The position numbers and the translations under genes are program-made. Positions 44,729 through 55,943 of a stretch of DNA of 64,000 nucleotides are shown here, piece after piece (the stretch's first letter is position 1; each line of letters starts with the position of its first letter). The DNA is from Gnomoniopsis sp. IMI 355080. Lineage: Eukaryota > Ascomycota > Sordariomycetes > Diaporthales > Gnomoniaceae. The notes under the pieces are model-generated. The model ran no database searches and was not told the origin of the DNA. It worked only from the letters and a program-made list of their open reading frames with translations. The DNA is taken from positions 54,897 to 118,896 of the forward strand of contig JAPEVC010000110.1 of the NCBI GenBank assembly GCA_027946555.1, given 5' to 3'.

Positions 44729-44934
44729 ACCCAGGCTGGAGCGCAATTCGGCGGTGCCTTACAAGGCTCAATACGGCCAGACAACTATGGCTGCAGACGC
44801 ACACCTCAGCCCTCATGGGTAGAACTCATACTTCACATCTTCGCTGCGCGGAGAATGGTTTTGGGACCCCTCACTTGTCACGTAATGATTGAGGTCTCCA
44901 AAGTGCTGACTATATTTTCGACCGAAATCCGTAA

Positions 44935-45983
44935 CTAGCTTCCCACGGTGGCAGACGTCTCTTTGTCTATCGCAGTAGCGCTGGGCCTTCTACTTGCTAC
45001 CACGCTCTCAGGCGGGCTCTTCGTATCGACAGTGCTCCCTCCACGTGACGAAGACTCGCCAGATGTGGAAGACGCCGCGCTTTGCTCCATGACTACCAGG
45101 GCAGGGGTTTTATTGTCTGCCTGTACTTCTCTCAGAGCAATACTTGCGTGAGAATCGGAGGCTTGCACCACGCGCGATGGCGTGCTTGTCGTCGGCAGGC
45201 GGTCCCCGGGTAGGACTCGATTTCGAATACCATCGTCGACCTGGCTCGAACCAGCAAAAAGGGCCTCAGTATGGACGACAAGCCGGCGAAGGTCCCTACC
45301 AAGAGCATGGCGATGGAGGGCGGTATGAAGGAGATTCCAAATACTTTTTAAATAGACTGTCAGCAGGCGATACTACTACGTCCCGATGGGTGATACTCAC
45401 CCAAGTACCAAAAGAAGCGTATAAACAATTGAGTCAGAGTATCCTTCTGCTATTCCCCAGTATGCATAGCGCGGAGGGAAGACCTTTCGGTAACCAACAT
45501 ATACCAGGAATTGAGCAATGTAACTCATTGCTAGGAGCAGGCGAAGAAACATCGCCCAACCTGGCCATTTCTTCTTCAGTCTGATTACGGCAAACATGTC
45601 GAGGCAGATGTCTGCCACAACGAGGCTGATCAAGGTAATCGCTTGGGGCCTATCATAATGCGACAGTGTTAGCCCGAACGAATTTACTTCTTGCCATTTG
45701 GCAAGACGACTGATTTTGGACAAGGCAAAACGCACTTTCGCCTGTGTCCCCTATACCATAATAGAAACTCTACCATGATGGCAAGCAACACAGTAGAGAG
45801 CACCAAGTGCAGAACAGCATTGGCAGCCCTCAGCAGTGGCTTATAGGTCCCATTCACCCATGAATGAAGCTGACTTCGGCGTCCCTCGTCGAAAGACTCT
45901 TCATTGATCGAGTTCGATGGCGTGAATTCCTCCATGGGCGCCTCACGGAAATAGGAACGTCGGTTGGCCATTGTTAGTGGCAT
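44935..45983 (-). CDS. Four-transmembrane protein of unknown function (MARVEL-like layout)
   Basis: Three exons (45983-45736, 45649-45401, 45343-44935; introns of 86 and 57 bp) give 301 residues; the ATG at 45971 is an alternative start. Four hydrophobic helices are evident: AVLHLVLSTVLLAIMVEFLL, AITLISLVVADICLDMFAV, MFLRLLLAMSYIAQFLVYV and SIVYTLLLVLGIWNLLHTAL. The fourth is completed only when exon 3 is joined, which supports the model. The 65-residue N-terminus and the Ser-rich C-terminal tail of about 105 residues are probably cytosolic. The arrangement resembles fungal MARVEL-like membrane proteins, but no signature motif is seen, so no function is assigned. The acceptor of intron 2 is an AAG. 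Confidence 0.7.
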
Positions 45984-47366
45984 GCGGGTTTTTGCTTATC
46001 GTGGCCCCTTCTTCGGTCGGGACTTATTAGATGGCTCCGAATGCTCCTCCAAATAGAAGGGTCTCTCTCTCTCTCTTCTATATCAGGCTCTCCTTTGGGG
46101 TCGGCTGTTTGTCCAGTCTGTCCAAAGAACTCCAACGTCTGACTAGCATTCAGGGCTCTCCAAGCGTATGACGAATATCTGAGTCCTGAACGTGCTGAGG
46201 GCTCACTTTGCTCGGTTCGCCGCCAGACCCCTCGCAAGTGGATCGTCGTCGTCGCCAGCGACGGTGATAAATGTTGTAGGCACCGCAAGAGTGAAACGAC
46301 ATTGATAAAAAAAACCCTAGCCACGAGCCGCTTGTATTACCGGCTGACGTAGTGCTTCCTATGTATTTCTCAATAGCGACAAGAAAAGGGAGCCTTCGGG
46401 CCAAGGATGCTGAATCGAGTCATGCGCCGGCCAAGCTGCCACGCGTGTCATCGCGGGTGCGACAGCTCGCCTGCGGAGGCTTGCCTCAAATGCGGAAAGA
46501 AGGGGTCGCTCGGGTGGGAGACTTGTCCAACCGCCACGACCATTTGTATCCTTGGCAGCATATGCCAAGTCGATTCCCGGCGTCAAAAACGACAAGAATC
46601 CACCTAATAAGAGCTTGATTGCTCTTGGTCCTTTCCCAGGCCTGTGTCGGGCAAGAGACGTGCACTCATCCTCACGTCCTTGAGCATCAGGTTCCAGGCA
46701 CAGCTCCACCATAAACTCCCCGAAGTCCCCACTGTTCATTCAGTGGGGTCGGACTAACAAGGTCTGAACGCTTTCTGGTACAAGTGCCAAGTTCAAGTGA
46801 TATATACCTTATATACGCAGTATCTTATCTGCAATGCTTCGCAGATTTGTGAAGGGTGCACTCGCTGTTGGACCCTTTCTGCTCACAGGTACCTACAGAG
46901 CGTGGGACAACGAGGTCATGGACAGTGAACCTTTCTCCCTCGGGTTCCGATTCGCTATTGGTCGAGCTATTTGCTTTAATGACTTCTGCAAGCTTTTGCG
47001 AAGGTGCGGATGGAAAAGTAAGCGGGTCACACCGACCTCGATCTGATGTGGATACATCCGCCGCCCAGTATGTGATGTATACACACACACACAGCCGGCC
47101 TGAAGATGCAGCCGCAAAGGTTGCTCTCAGGAACGCATACCTTGGGAATTTGGATAGGTGTTAGCCATAGTTTTAAGTAAAAGCTTGATCATCAATGCCA
47201 CCAGTGTTCCAGAAGTGAATTAGACTCATATATATTATTTCTATTTCGAATTGACCTTATACATAGGGTTGGAGCATAGTTGACTGAGGTGTTCATGATC
47301 GCCATTTAAGTATGCGTTCCTTTTCTCATCTTGTCCTCGCAGTATCGTTCTCGTAACTGACCATTT
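45984..47366. other. 1.4-kb spacer, no supported gene
   Basis: Several overlapping frames of 60-126 codons occur on both strands near 46150-46740 and 46830-47160, but none has a domain or a consistent exon structure. A (CT)n tract lies at about 46060-46078 and a short (AC)n tract at 47078-47093. Confidence 0.45.
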
Positions 47367-48230
47367 TTAGCTGGCAAGCTCCGGACAACGCGCTGTGTCG
47401 GTCGAATCGAGCTGATGTGGCTTGTAAGCGTCAACGCCGTATCCTCTGGAATCACGTTGAAAGACTGGCTGCGAAGTTTCAGCGACAGCTGATGACCGGC
47501 CGCGTTGCCTTTCTGAGTGGTACTTCTTTCTAAAGTACAGCATGCCGGTGGAAGTCAAGAGAAATGCTGCCCCAAGAACAATTCCTGTGATTATTGCTGC
47601 GAGATTGGCGCCAGTGCTGTAGGAGGAGACGCGTCCGTTCTGTGTTGCGATTATCGAAGAAGATGATGCAACCGAGCTGCATCCCGTCGCGGCTATATTG
47701 AAAGTTGTCGAAGACAATGTGGATGAATCGCTTCTTGTCAACGTCGTCGTGGTCGCAAGACTCGCACTCGCACTCGAACCACTGACGAGCCTGTTCGAAC
47801 CGCCCGGGTTCGCCAGCACGGCCACAAGATTTCCCGGCTTGTACCGAAAGGGTGCCGTCGTATCATCACAGCAGTTTCCGGGACTCGACCCCACGACACA
47901 GCAAGCTGACCTGTTCCTCAGGTCACAGCTCTGAATCCAAACCGAGGCATCCAGCATACCAGAATCGAGGCAGAGTTGCGGGCACGCGGGACTCTTCCAG
48001 GTCGGGTCGGTGCATGTGTTCCTATAAGTGATGCCTGACCAGCCTTGGTAGCAGGTCCCGCTGGTATAGCAGTCATCTCCTGCTAAACAGCATGCGCTGG
48101 TACCGCCTTTGTCGACTGCAGTCGTGTTGCATACAAAGCTCACTGTATCAAGGGAGCCGTCGGGAAAGTTACAGCTGCCAGTGACACATGCTGCTCCTAG
48201 AATAATAGAGATAAGAAGAGGCTTGAGCAT
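47367..48230 (-). CDS. Cys-rich type I membrane protein with Ser/Thr stalk
   Basis: A single exon of 287 residues. A signal peptide (about 1-18) leads to a Cys-rich ectodomain with about 17 cysteines in CC and C-x-C spacings (SACCLAGDDCYTSGTCYQGW, NTCTDPTWKSPACPQLC, SACCVVGSSPGNCC). A Ser/Thr-rich stalk follows, then one membrane helix (about 208-231, IITGIVLGAAFLLTSTGMLYF), a basic stop-transfer and a tail of 55 residues. The CTDPTW/CP pattern is typical of an expanded family of ascomycete surface proteins without known function. A cell-wall sensor or adhesin role is possible by analogy only. Confidence 0.85.
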   Translation of the reverse strand: MLKPLLISIILGAACVTGSCNFPDGSLDTVSFVCNTTAVDKGGTSACCLAGDDCYTSGTCYQGWSGITYRNTCTDPTWKSPACPQLCLDSGMLDASVWIQSCDLRNRSACCVVGSSPGNCCDDTTAPFRYKPGNLVAVLANPGGSNRLVSGSSASASLATTTTLTRSDSSTLSSTTFNIAATGCSSVASSSSIIATQNGRVSSYSTGANLAAIITGIVLGAAFLLTSTGMLYFRKKYHSERQRGRSSAVAETSQPVFQRDSRGYGVDAYKPHQLDSTDTARCPELAS

Positions 48231-49086
48231 GGTTCTCGTAAAGAACTGGGCCGAAATGAATGAATGTGAAATACTGCGAACCTGGGAGAGCGCACAGGGA
48301 AACGAATGCGAACCAACCTTGTTCCCACAATTCAGCTTTAAACGAATCCACGACCAAGCCTTAAAAACAATGCTTTGTAATTGTTAAAGCAGGTAGGAGC
48401 GCCTACCGCACCAAGAAAGTAGGTAAGGAGTCACATGCGACAATGTAACCGCCTTCTTGAAATTGCAGCCCCCAACTGTCAGAACACGACTTCAAAGAGA
48501 CCCCAAGATAGTAGGCATGCCTACGCCATTGACCAGTAAAAAAAGGGCGCACGGCGTTCGGCACAAATGAATGTACATAATCTGCGTAGCGTGGGTTACA
48601 CCGCAGGTAGGTAACTTTAGAAACAGAGCCTTACGGGGCCGCACAGTCGAGGTCAATAAAAAGTACGGAAATCATTCCTAGTGCCTGCCTGCCTGATGAG
48701 TTTCATGTTCCTTAAGGTCACAGTGGTGATCGAGTCCACCTATGCCTACCCTTGAGTCTTTGCTTGCGAAGAGCTGCATAACCAAGTGTCTTCTTGCATA
48801 TGACAGTAAATAGGAATGGGAGAACGAGTGGTGACTGAGATACCCTGGACGAATTGCATTCTGAACAGGACGAGAAAGCGGATGAGCCTTTCGGCCCCCT
48901 CGAGTCGGCATTCCACCTGAATACTTGCTTTTAGAAGTATTTCCATATTTGGTATTGTGCATATACGTTAATGAGGCCATATGGGAGCCGGAATATATAC
49001 ATGAATCCGTGCCCAAAGAAATTTGCAGCACGTACCTGACCGTCCAATCCTATCATCTATCAAGCATACTCGGAAGTTGTCAAGTA
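48231..49086. other. Spacer between Cys-rich membrane protein and GT32 genes
   Basis: About 850 bp without coding signal. It carries repeated GTAGG/CCTAC motifs (48390-48425 and GTAGGCATGCCTAC at 48511-48524, a perfect palindrome). Confidence 0.5.
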
Positions 49087-50082
49087 TCACAAGAACTCGC
49101 CACCCTTGTCGTTTTTCCAACTGCCCGCATAATGGTGTTCGACGAATGAGGGAGGGAGGCTGGCGGTGATTGCCTCGTCGTAGAAGTTCATAGACCGAGC
49201 AAAAGAGAACCCTGGTAATATCAAAACATCCCCTAGAAGCTTGGGCTCGATAATAGCCCACGTGTCTGATTCGAGGGCTCGGAATTCGTCATCAGACATT
49301 TTCAGTTCCCGCTGCAAGCTCTGGAAGATACTCCTTGTCATTCTTCTGGGCCCACAGAAGGTGACGATATCACCCATCATTGGTGGTGTGGCTGTGATAC
49401 CAGCGACGTCGACATTATTTTCCTCTGCGACGTCGTGGAGCCCTTGCAAGAGACCATCGACTGCGGTCAACATGTGTGGGGAGCCAGGCTTCGCAAGGAC
49501 CGTCCATGTGGCCAGCTCGTGTTTGACATCCTCGCTAGTCTGGCCCGGCCAGGGTGTATCGAATTCCCAACCCACGACGATCGAGACGTTGTCCTTGTAC
49601 TGTGCGGGAATCCAAGATTCGATGGGTGAATTGCACGAGACGTCGAGGTCTGACCACATTCCTCCCTCGGCGTACATGAGCAGGTAGCGAAGCCAGTCGG
49701 CTTTTATTATCGGTATTTGGAGCGCCAAGTAGCTTTCCACCAAGTCTGGACGATTGGCAAATGTCTTTTGCACCCACGCATCGGCCGTCTCGTCGGTCAT
49801 GAATTCGACGGCCCATCCGGGGTTCTTTTCAATACAGGTGGCGGTCCACCCTGCCGCATCGTGACTGAGGCCCCTTGCGCCCAGCTTGTACCAGATCTTC
49901 TTTGGTATTTCCTGTATGACCCGGATTGGTGCGGGTGGTGATGCAGAATAAAGGCTAGGAAACTGGCGGGAGTAGTCAAGACCCCAAGACTGAGAGAGTA
50001 TGAAGAGAAAACCGATTGCGGCGCACAGCGTCGTGACCTGGCGATTTGGCGCGGGCAGGGAGCCGAGGGACATCAACGCCAT
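49087..50082 (-). CDS. Och1-like glycosyltransferase, family GT32
   Basis: A single exon of 331 residues. A type II signal anchor (about 15-33, VTTLCAAIGFLFILSQSW) fits a Golgi lumenal enzyme. The GT32 core begins with IPKKIWYKLG, followed by NPGWAVEFMTDETADAWV, IIKADWLRYLLMYAEGGMWSDLDV (the DxD nucleotide-sugar site is DLD), EFDTPWPGQTSEDVKHELATW and TGPGxxT-like sequence replaced here by FCGPRRMTRSI. GT32 members include alpha-1,6-mannosyltransferase Och1 and related GDP-mannose enzymes. The final HHYAGSWKND is the conserved C-terminal His-x-x-Ala-x-Ser-Trp. The acceptor is not certain. Confidence 0.92.
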   Translation of the reverse strand: MALMSLGSLPAPNRQVTTLCAAIGFLFILSQSWGLDYSRQFPSLYSASPPAPIRVIQEIPKKIWYKLGARGLSHDAAGWTATCIEKNPGWAVEFMTDETADAWVQKTFANRPDLVESYLALQIPIIKADWLRYLLMYAEGGMWSDLDVSCNSPIESWIPAQYKDNVSIVVGWEFDTPWPGQTSEDVKHELATWTVLAKPGSPHMLTAVDGLLQGLHDVAEENNVDVAGITATPPMMGDIVTFCGPRRMTRSIFQSLQRELKMSDDEFRALESDTWAIIEPKLLGDVLILPGFSFARSMNFYDEAITASLPPSFVEHHYAGSWKNDKGGEFL

Positions 50083-51398
50083 TGTAGAGTCGAATTTGCC
50101 CGGGACCGCTGGCGACGAAAATTCAAAAGAGTATGTATGTGAAGAGAAAAAATGGCTCCAAGTTTTAAAGTCCCAACATTAAGCATAGAAATAAAAGAGA
50201 GTCAACTCGGAGCATTTCGCGAAAACGTGGAAAAAGTCCTGCCCCTTTACATCACATCGGGGTCCAACGCGCCTCCCAACAGCCGCCAACCCCTGACTGT
50301 GAAGATCGACTGGTTTGTGCCGCAGTACGGAGCACTGCATAGATTGGGTAGGGCATGAAAAATGGTTGAATGAAGGATTTTGTGGAGATCATGGACAGGC
50401 CCGCTTACATGGGCTGCTTATTGGGCGGTGTTAGCGTTACTACCTAGTACCTACTATATATGTACCTAAGTACCTAAAGAGGGACTATAGACTGAACGTG
50501 CCACAAGCACCCGCGACGACAAGTTGAGGTTTGGTCAAGAACGAGTGACACCCTTAATGAATAGTCACAGCATGTGAGAAACCATTTCTGAAGCATTATG
50601 CACACCGAGGTCCTATGTACTCACCGACTGACAACGTGACAACTGTCACGACTGACCAGGCGGCGCGGAAAAAGCAGGGTATGAAGCTTTAGTCGTGTCT
50701 CGCGGTTACCTCCACTGCTTGATAGGTCAGCGCGATCCACACTAGACCGGCACCGCGGTAAAAAAGGAGCGCGATCCCCATTGAGGATCAGACATACCCA
50801 GGCGGCCCAGGTAGGAATTGTGCAGCACCCTTAACGGGCATCGAGCCCCACCTGTTCGCAGCCTGGGTGTAACCAGCGGCGACTAGTCCATGGTGACACA
50901 AATTCCCACGTTGTCGTGAGTCTTCTGGTGAGAAGATCGCGGTAAATACATGACACCTCAGCTTTGTCTAGGTGCTACCCGAACAGCCCGAGATGGGCCA
51001 ACTTTTCCATCCTACAATCCACTATGGCGGCGGAACCCCCAATGACAGCTTGTCAAATCTCGCCAAGGAATCCCAATGCAACTGTTGGCTGCAGGGCGAG
51101 TGGGGCAAGGATCATTGCGACGTCGCCGATCTGGATGTTGCTTGCGGTGCGTGGATAGTGACAATGTTGAAGGAATGTGCGCAGTACTAATGAGTGTGGC
51201 TACGGATTTGCACTCTACTTCCATTACTACCTTTGCCCGTATCGTTTTTCCAGCCTTCTCTCGCTGGCCCGAGTAGTGCGATTTCTGCTTTACTTTGAAC
51301 AAGTCCAGTATCGTATATACGCTAAGTTCTAACCCATATTGTTATTCTGAATTCATTTTTTCCTTTATTAGGTTCGAGAACTGGCAGCAACTCGCACC
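50083..51398. other. 1.3-kb divergent promoter region
   Basis: The region lies between the GT32 gene (minus) and the Ser/Thr-rich membrane protein gene (plus). Only short frames occur. TACCTA/TAGGTA motifs cluster at 50449-50478. A C/T-rich stretch precedes the ATG at 51399. Confidence 0.5.
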
Positions 51399-52412
51399 AT
51401 GCTTTTCCGGGTCTGCGGATTGCTCCTGGCGCTCGGGTCGCTTCTGCCTCCTACACTGGCTTTCGACTTTGTGAACCCAGCTAGTCATGGTGGCCAAAGC
51501 AGCTTCGCACAAAACTCAGTCTATGCCGAGAAATCTATTCTGGAAATTCAGTGGACAGAGCCCGAGACGTGGCAAGATGCAACCGTCGCTTTATATCAGG
51601 TCGACATCACGAAAACTTCGGCTACCGATGTTTCTCCGTCGACTATAGGCGATCTGGAATATATTGCGGGTGAGTTGCATCCAAATCTGCTGCATATATG
51701 CGTGAGAGTAAACACTGATATATTGCCTTTTCTCTTTTGTTTTACAGAGGGACAGGGATGGAACAGAACATCACGAAGGTGGATAGTGGTCACCAACAAG
51801 GACCTTACCGTCTCGCCTGTGTTTGTGATGCTGCTCTTCGTCACAGGAGCCGAAACTGCGAGCGACGAGACGATCTACTTCAATATTACTTCCACCGAAA
51901 CAGCGTGTTCTACAGCTAGTGCCTCGGCGACAGCTAGTGCAAGTTCAACCGCGTCAACCGCCTCATCCAGCTCCAGCCCGACAACAACAAGTGCAGCGGC
52001 CTCGGGATCAACATCATCAGACAGCTCTTCCGATCTATCTTCCTCTGCGAAGGTAGGACTCGGTGTCGGAATTCCTGCCGCGGCAATAGCTGGTGTTTTG
52101 GCATGCTGGCTGGCCTTGCGTCGCCGGCAAGCTGCTCCCAACGGGCAGCCAAATGTTGAAGGGCAATATGCAAGTAACGGAGCGCACCCACCGGAGGAAA
52201 AGCACAGAATAGGCTCTGATGGATCCACGGTAGCCTCGCCCAGGCCCGCCTCCAGTACAGTCGCATACACAGGGCCGGCGCCCAATCCACAACCTGTGCA
52301 GGGGCCTGTTCCGGGAGGTTACCGGCCTGTGTCTGGTCGTCCTTTGTATGAGGCAAACGGCGAGCATTTCGCTGTCAACGAGTTGGATGCGCCTCACAAT
52401 ACGCGTTACTAG
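51399..52412 (+). CDS. Ser/Thr-rich type I membrane protein
   Basis: Two exons (51399-51669, 51748-52412; 78-bp intron GTGAGT...ACAG) give 311 residues. The signal peptide is about 1-21. The ectodomain has a fungal-type beta pattern (FDFVNPASHGG, YAEKSILEIQWTEPETWQD, WIVVTNKDLTVSPVFVM, YFNIT). A Ser/Thr/Ala-rich stalk precedes a membrane helix (VGLGVGIPAAAIAGVLACWLAL), a basic RRRQ stop-transfer and a Pro/Gly-rich tail of about 90 residues. This architecture is common among ascomycete wall-stress or adhesion surface proteins. The intron is a multiple of three and lacks stops, so it could also be read through; splicing is preferred because the intron-encoded segment is unlike the rest. Function is unknown. 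Confidence 0.82.
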   Translation: MLFRVCGLLLALGSLLPPTLAFDFVNPASHGGQSSFAQNSVYAEKSILEIQWTEPETWQDATVALYQVDITKTSATDVSPSTIGDLEYIAGELHPNLLHICVRVNTDILPFLFCFTEGQGWNRTSRRWIVVTNKDLTVSPVFVMLLFVTGAETASDETIYFNITSTETACSTASASATASASSTASTASSSSSPTTTSAAASGSTSSDSSSDLSSSAKVGLGVGIPAAAIAGVLACWLALRRRQAAPNGQPNVEGQYASNGAHPPEEKHRIGSDGSTVASPRPASSTVAYTGPAPNPQPVQGPVPGGYRPVSGRPLYEANGEHFAVNELDAPHNTRY

Positions 52413-54994
52413 AGGGGGGAGCAACTTATAAGTGTATGATCTGTATTGGCCGCGTACGGCAACGAAGTCCCTCTTTGGGATGGGATATATTGTAAATGTA
52501 AATATAGTCTTTAATAAATAGGCGGGTTCAGGATTGGAGATTGCATATCACATCTCCACGAAGACGAGGCGCCTTGGGCCCAACACTAAGATAGTGCAAC
52601 AAAAGGTACTTACATTTGACCAGAGCCGTGGTCTGAGGCTAACATTGAGGCAATGGAGATCTGGAATGCCCTCGGCCTCATCTACCCTTCTTTGACCCGG
52701 TACCTTTAGAAGTGTAGATGTTGTTTGATTTATTCCGCCACGTATATTGGATTTATTGCTTGGATCTTGGTATTATCATAATGAAGACTCTCCCCCCGGG
52801 AGCAACCTCTCTGCCACTACCATACCAATGATGATCGCCCTTCCACTCATCCAAGACCGTCATAGGTACTTGCCACTTGGGAGAACGGGAAGTATCAACG
52901 ACGCTTTGCATTTGAACTCCTTTTTTTCTTCTTTTTTTTTCTTTGCCAAATGACCATCATAGGTAAGTACTTAAGTACGCCGAAACTCTTCCAATTCCTG
53001 CAATCGTTACTGGTTGACCCAGGTTACAGTCAGCATACCACTCAAACACGCCTACCCGTCTCCTGATGCTGATTCTCTTCAGCAATTTTGAGTGTCACAG
53101 TGTCACAGTGTCACTTGTCTCCGTATCGTCCCTTTACTCGTTGCCTTGAAGCTCATCACTCCTTCTAGCGTCGTTCTGGCCCTGGCCCAGAGATATGACC
53201 GTCAAGATGTCCAGGGTACAGGCAAATGCCATAAGGCCCAAATGACCACAGGAACCTCGCTTCAATGATGTCTTTGCCCATTCCGAACATTCAAAGCAAG
53301 ATACATGCTGCTGAGAGAGAAACTGGAACAGACCCTCTATTGTATTAAGCTCCGAGGTTCAAGACCGACTAATTGCGAGCCTGTGGAACCATCCTGGCAG
53401 TGAAGTCAACCGTCTCCAGGTGTCATTCGATTTCATTGAAAGGTCACTAAAGTGATCTGCTGAGTATGTTTGCTCCTACAAAGATCTGCATTTCACCAAT
53501 GTCACTACTTAAAGCCGCTCTGGAAGTGGTGATTTGCTGTTAGATGGATTGCTAACGGTTTTCTTTCTGTCTTTGGCTTAGTATCTTAAATCAAGATCTT
53601 CGCGAGAACGCATTGAAGAACTTGAGGGCGTCAAAAAGCAAATAATGAGAGGATGATGGGTATCGCCCGCTTGGGGCATTGCTTACCAGTTCTTTGGTGG
53701 AAATGATGTTGACGTGTTCATATCTGAGTCTTTGATGACATGGGGGCATTGGCGTCTGATGTTTGTCGTGTATGAATCGCAGTGTAGCCCACTTAGAAGA
53801 CCTTCAGCGGGAGCCACGAACACGGCCGTGAGTGTTTCCGATGCCAGCCATGACAGGCGAATACCTAGGAATTCTGCTGCGGTCAACTATCTCACAGCCG
53901 ACAAGTGACTCAGATTGTGAAGATCGCTGAATGTCAACTTCATTCAGTTGACATTGTCGTGTTTCCTGATTAGGCAGGTTCCCCTGCGTATGCCCACTGT
54001 TGATACCGATTTTTCTGGGCAACGCTTGGCAATAGCTTCTAGTCTCTAGCAGGCCTTGGCTCTACAGACCGCGGGAATAGAATCGTCCGTTATTCCAGAA
54101 ATGGACGAATCAGCTGGCAAAGGTCTGATCGGTATATGCCTTCTCAGTAATAGTAGATACCACGCGTCGTTGAGAAAGTGACCAGCAACCATCGGGAATC
54201 GGAGAAAGCCATCAGATTAGTAACCAATAGTATAATTTCAGAGTCGATATAGTAGTTGCGATACCTAGGTAGTTGTGCGAACACCGAACGAAACTCGCGA
54301 GAACCAAATGTTCAAGTGTGTGGGATTCCCAGCCTTCCACATCTGGAATGCATTCTTATATGATCCTCTTAGGTAAAGTAATAATGTACACTGAGCTACC
54401 TAGACAATGGCAAGATTGACCTACCTATAAGCAAAGATTGCAGTGGTGGACGAACCTTCACGCGCCTTGGCCGATAGGTAGGTAGTGTGCATCGATGCTC
54501 TGGTAACATCGACCACACTGTCCAGGAGTGTGTCCATAGGCCGTGCTCTCAAGTTCGCCAAGTTGGCAGGTTACGCACCACGCACAAGCTTGTTGCAATT
54601 ATCATTATCGCCAAGAGACTCCATCGTTGTTTAGTGGTATCGCCTGCCTTTTGAGAGCCCGGTCAAAGGTATACCGGGAAAGTTGGGTCACTGTTCAGGA
54701 AGGTTGAGGCAGCTTCTCTTCCTGCCCAGAGATAACCAACTTACTACAGTTGAAAAGGCTACTTCAGCTTGACATCACAGGGTGTCGGGGAAAGTCTTCA
54801 TATTGCGACTCATCCGGGCTCGCAATGCAGCAGCTTCGAAATATGTATAAGAGTGGTGCCCCTCGATATCCACGCAGAAGTAGAGAAAAGCCATTTCTCA
54901 AGTGGTCCAAAGAGGAGATAGTGTCAACTCCAGTCAATATCATATTGTTGAAAAATTCTTTTCCCTTGGCTCTGAGCTCAACTCTTCGGCCAAC
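52413..54994. other. 2.6-kb spacer with tRNA-like relic and palindromic motifs
   Basis: No protein gene supported. It contains three tandem copies of AGTGTCAC (53091-53114), a T-rich run near 52920-52945, TACCTAGGTAG at 54263-54273 and further TAGGTA/CTACCT motifs to 54486, and a degenerate tRNA-like sequence at 54620-54690. Confidence 0.5.
54620..54690 (+). pseudogene. Degenerate tRNA-like sequence
   Basis: A box-A-like segment (TTGTTTAGTGGTATC) and a T-arm-like hairpin (CCCGG paired with CCGGG) lie at the expected relative order. The loop of the hairpin is 11 instead of 7 nt, the GGTTCGA consensus is lost and no anticodon stem or acceptor stem pairs properly. It is therefore best seen as a tRNA relic. 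Confidence 0.35.
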
Positions 54995-55943
54995 ATGCGA
55001 AACATACTCTTCGTCATGGCTGCCTTGGTGGCATCATGTATTGCAACCACGCCTCGCTCCTGTGGCGCTCCTGAGCCCACCGAAGAACAGATTGAGTTGG
55101 CCAAATCCTTTTACAAAATCGAGCAGGAGGCACGTCTTGTGGGCAACTACTCTGCTGCTTCTCAGACTATCGAGATCAATGTCTACTTCCACGTTTTGTC
55201 TACTTCTGATGCTGTCGAGGACGGATATATTAGTGTATGTAACGAAGTCTGGTCAACATCAAACTGGCGTTCGGGACAGCCTGTGCTGATATAAATCGCA
55301 GGAGAGCACTATCGCAGAACAGTTGGAAGTCATGAATACAGCGTGAGTAGGGAGCGAAATCGCTATAAAGATACTATTATCTGACGTCAGCAGCTACGCG
55401 CCTTACGGCATCTCCTTTGTGCAAGCCGGCCTGGACTATACGATCAACACGGCATACGCCAGTGACCAGAACGAGCTGCAGATGAAGAAAGCCCTACGCA
55501 AGGGAACATATGCTGATCTGAATATTTATTTCGAGCCGATCTTCGACTATCTTGGCTACTGCTATTTCCCAACTGACACCACTGGATCTGACGAGGACTT
55601 CTACCTGGACGGCTGCACCATCTACTCTTTCAGCGTCCCAGGCGGCTCCGCGACTAACTACAATCTTGGACTGACTGCTGTACACGAGATTGGACATTTT
55701 TTCGGTGTCCTGCATACTTTTCAAGGTGGATGCGTTGTGGGTGATCGAGTGGACGACACACCCGCCGAGTTGTCGGCAGCCTCTGGTTGCCCGGAGGGTC
55801 GCGACACTTGCGCTGCTGCAGGTGTGGACCCGATCCACAATTACATGGACTACACTTACGACTCTTGCTACGAAGAGTTTACGGAAGGCCAAATGGACCG
55901 GATGTATTCGATGTGGAACCTCTACAGAGCTTCATTCCAGTAA
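54995..55943 (+). CDS. Secreted M43 (pappalysin-type) zinc metalloprotease
   Basis: Three exons (54995-55234, 55302-55342, 55394-55943; introns of 67 and 51 bp) give 276 residues, the usual size of fungal M43B enzymes. The signal peptide is about 1-17 (MRNILFVMAALVASCIA). The zinc site is TAVHEIGHFFGVLHTF (HExxHxxGxxH). The Met-turn is HNYMDYTYDSCYEEFT, and conserved cysteines flank the active site (QGGCVVGD, ASGCPEG, DTCAAAG). Related secreted fungal enzymes degrade proteins such as collagen or antifungal host proteins; the substrate here is unknown. The ATG at 54995 is chosen because it starts the signal peptide. The next gene is convergent. Confidence 0.92.

Noticed and set aside
46359..46739. 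126-codon minus-strand frame and overlapping Cys-containing plus-strand frame
   Set aside because: The C-x2-C pairs do not match a Zn2Cys6 or other finger spacing and both strands are equally open; no support for either.
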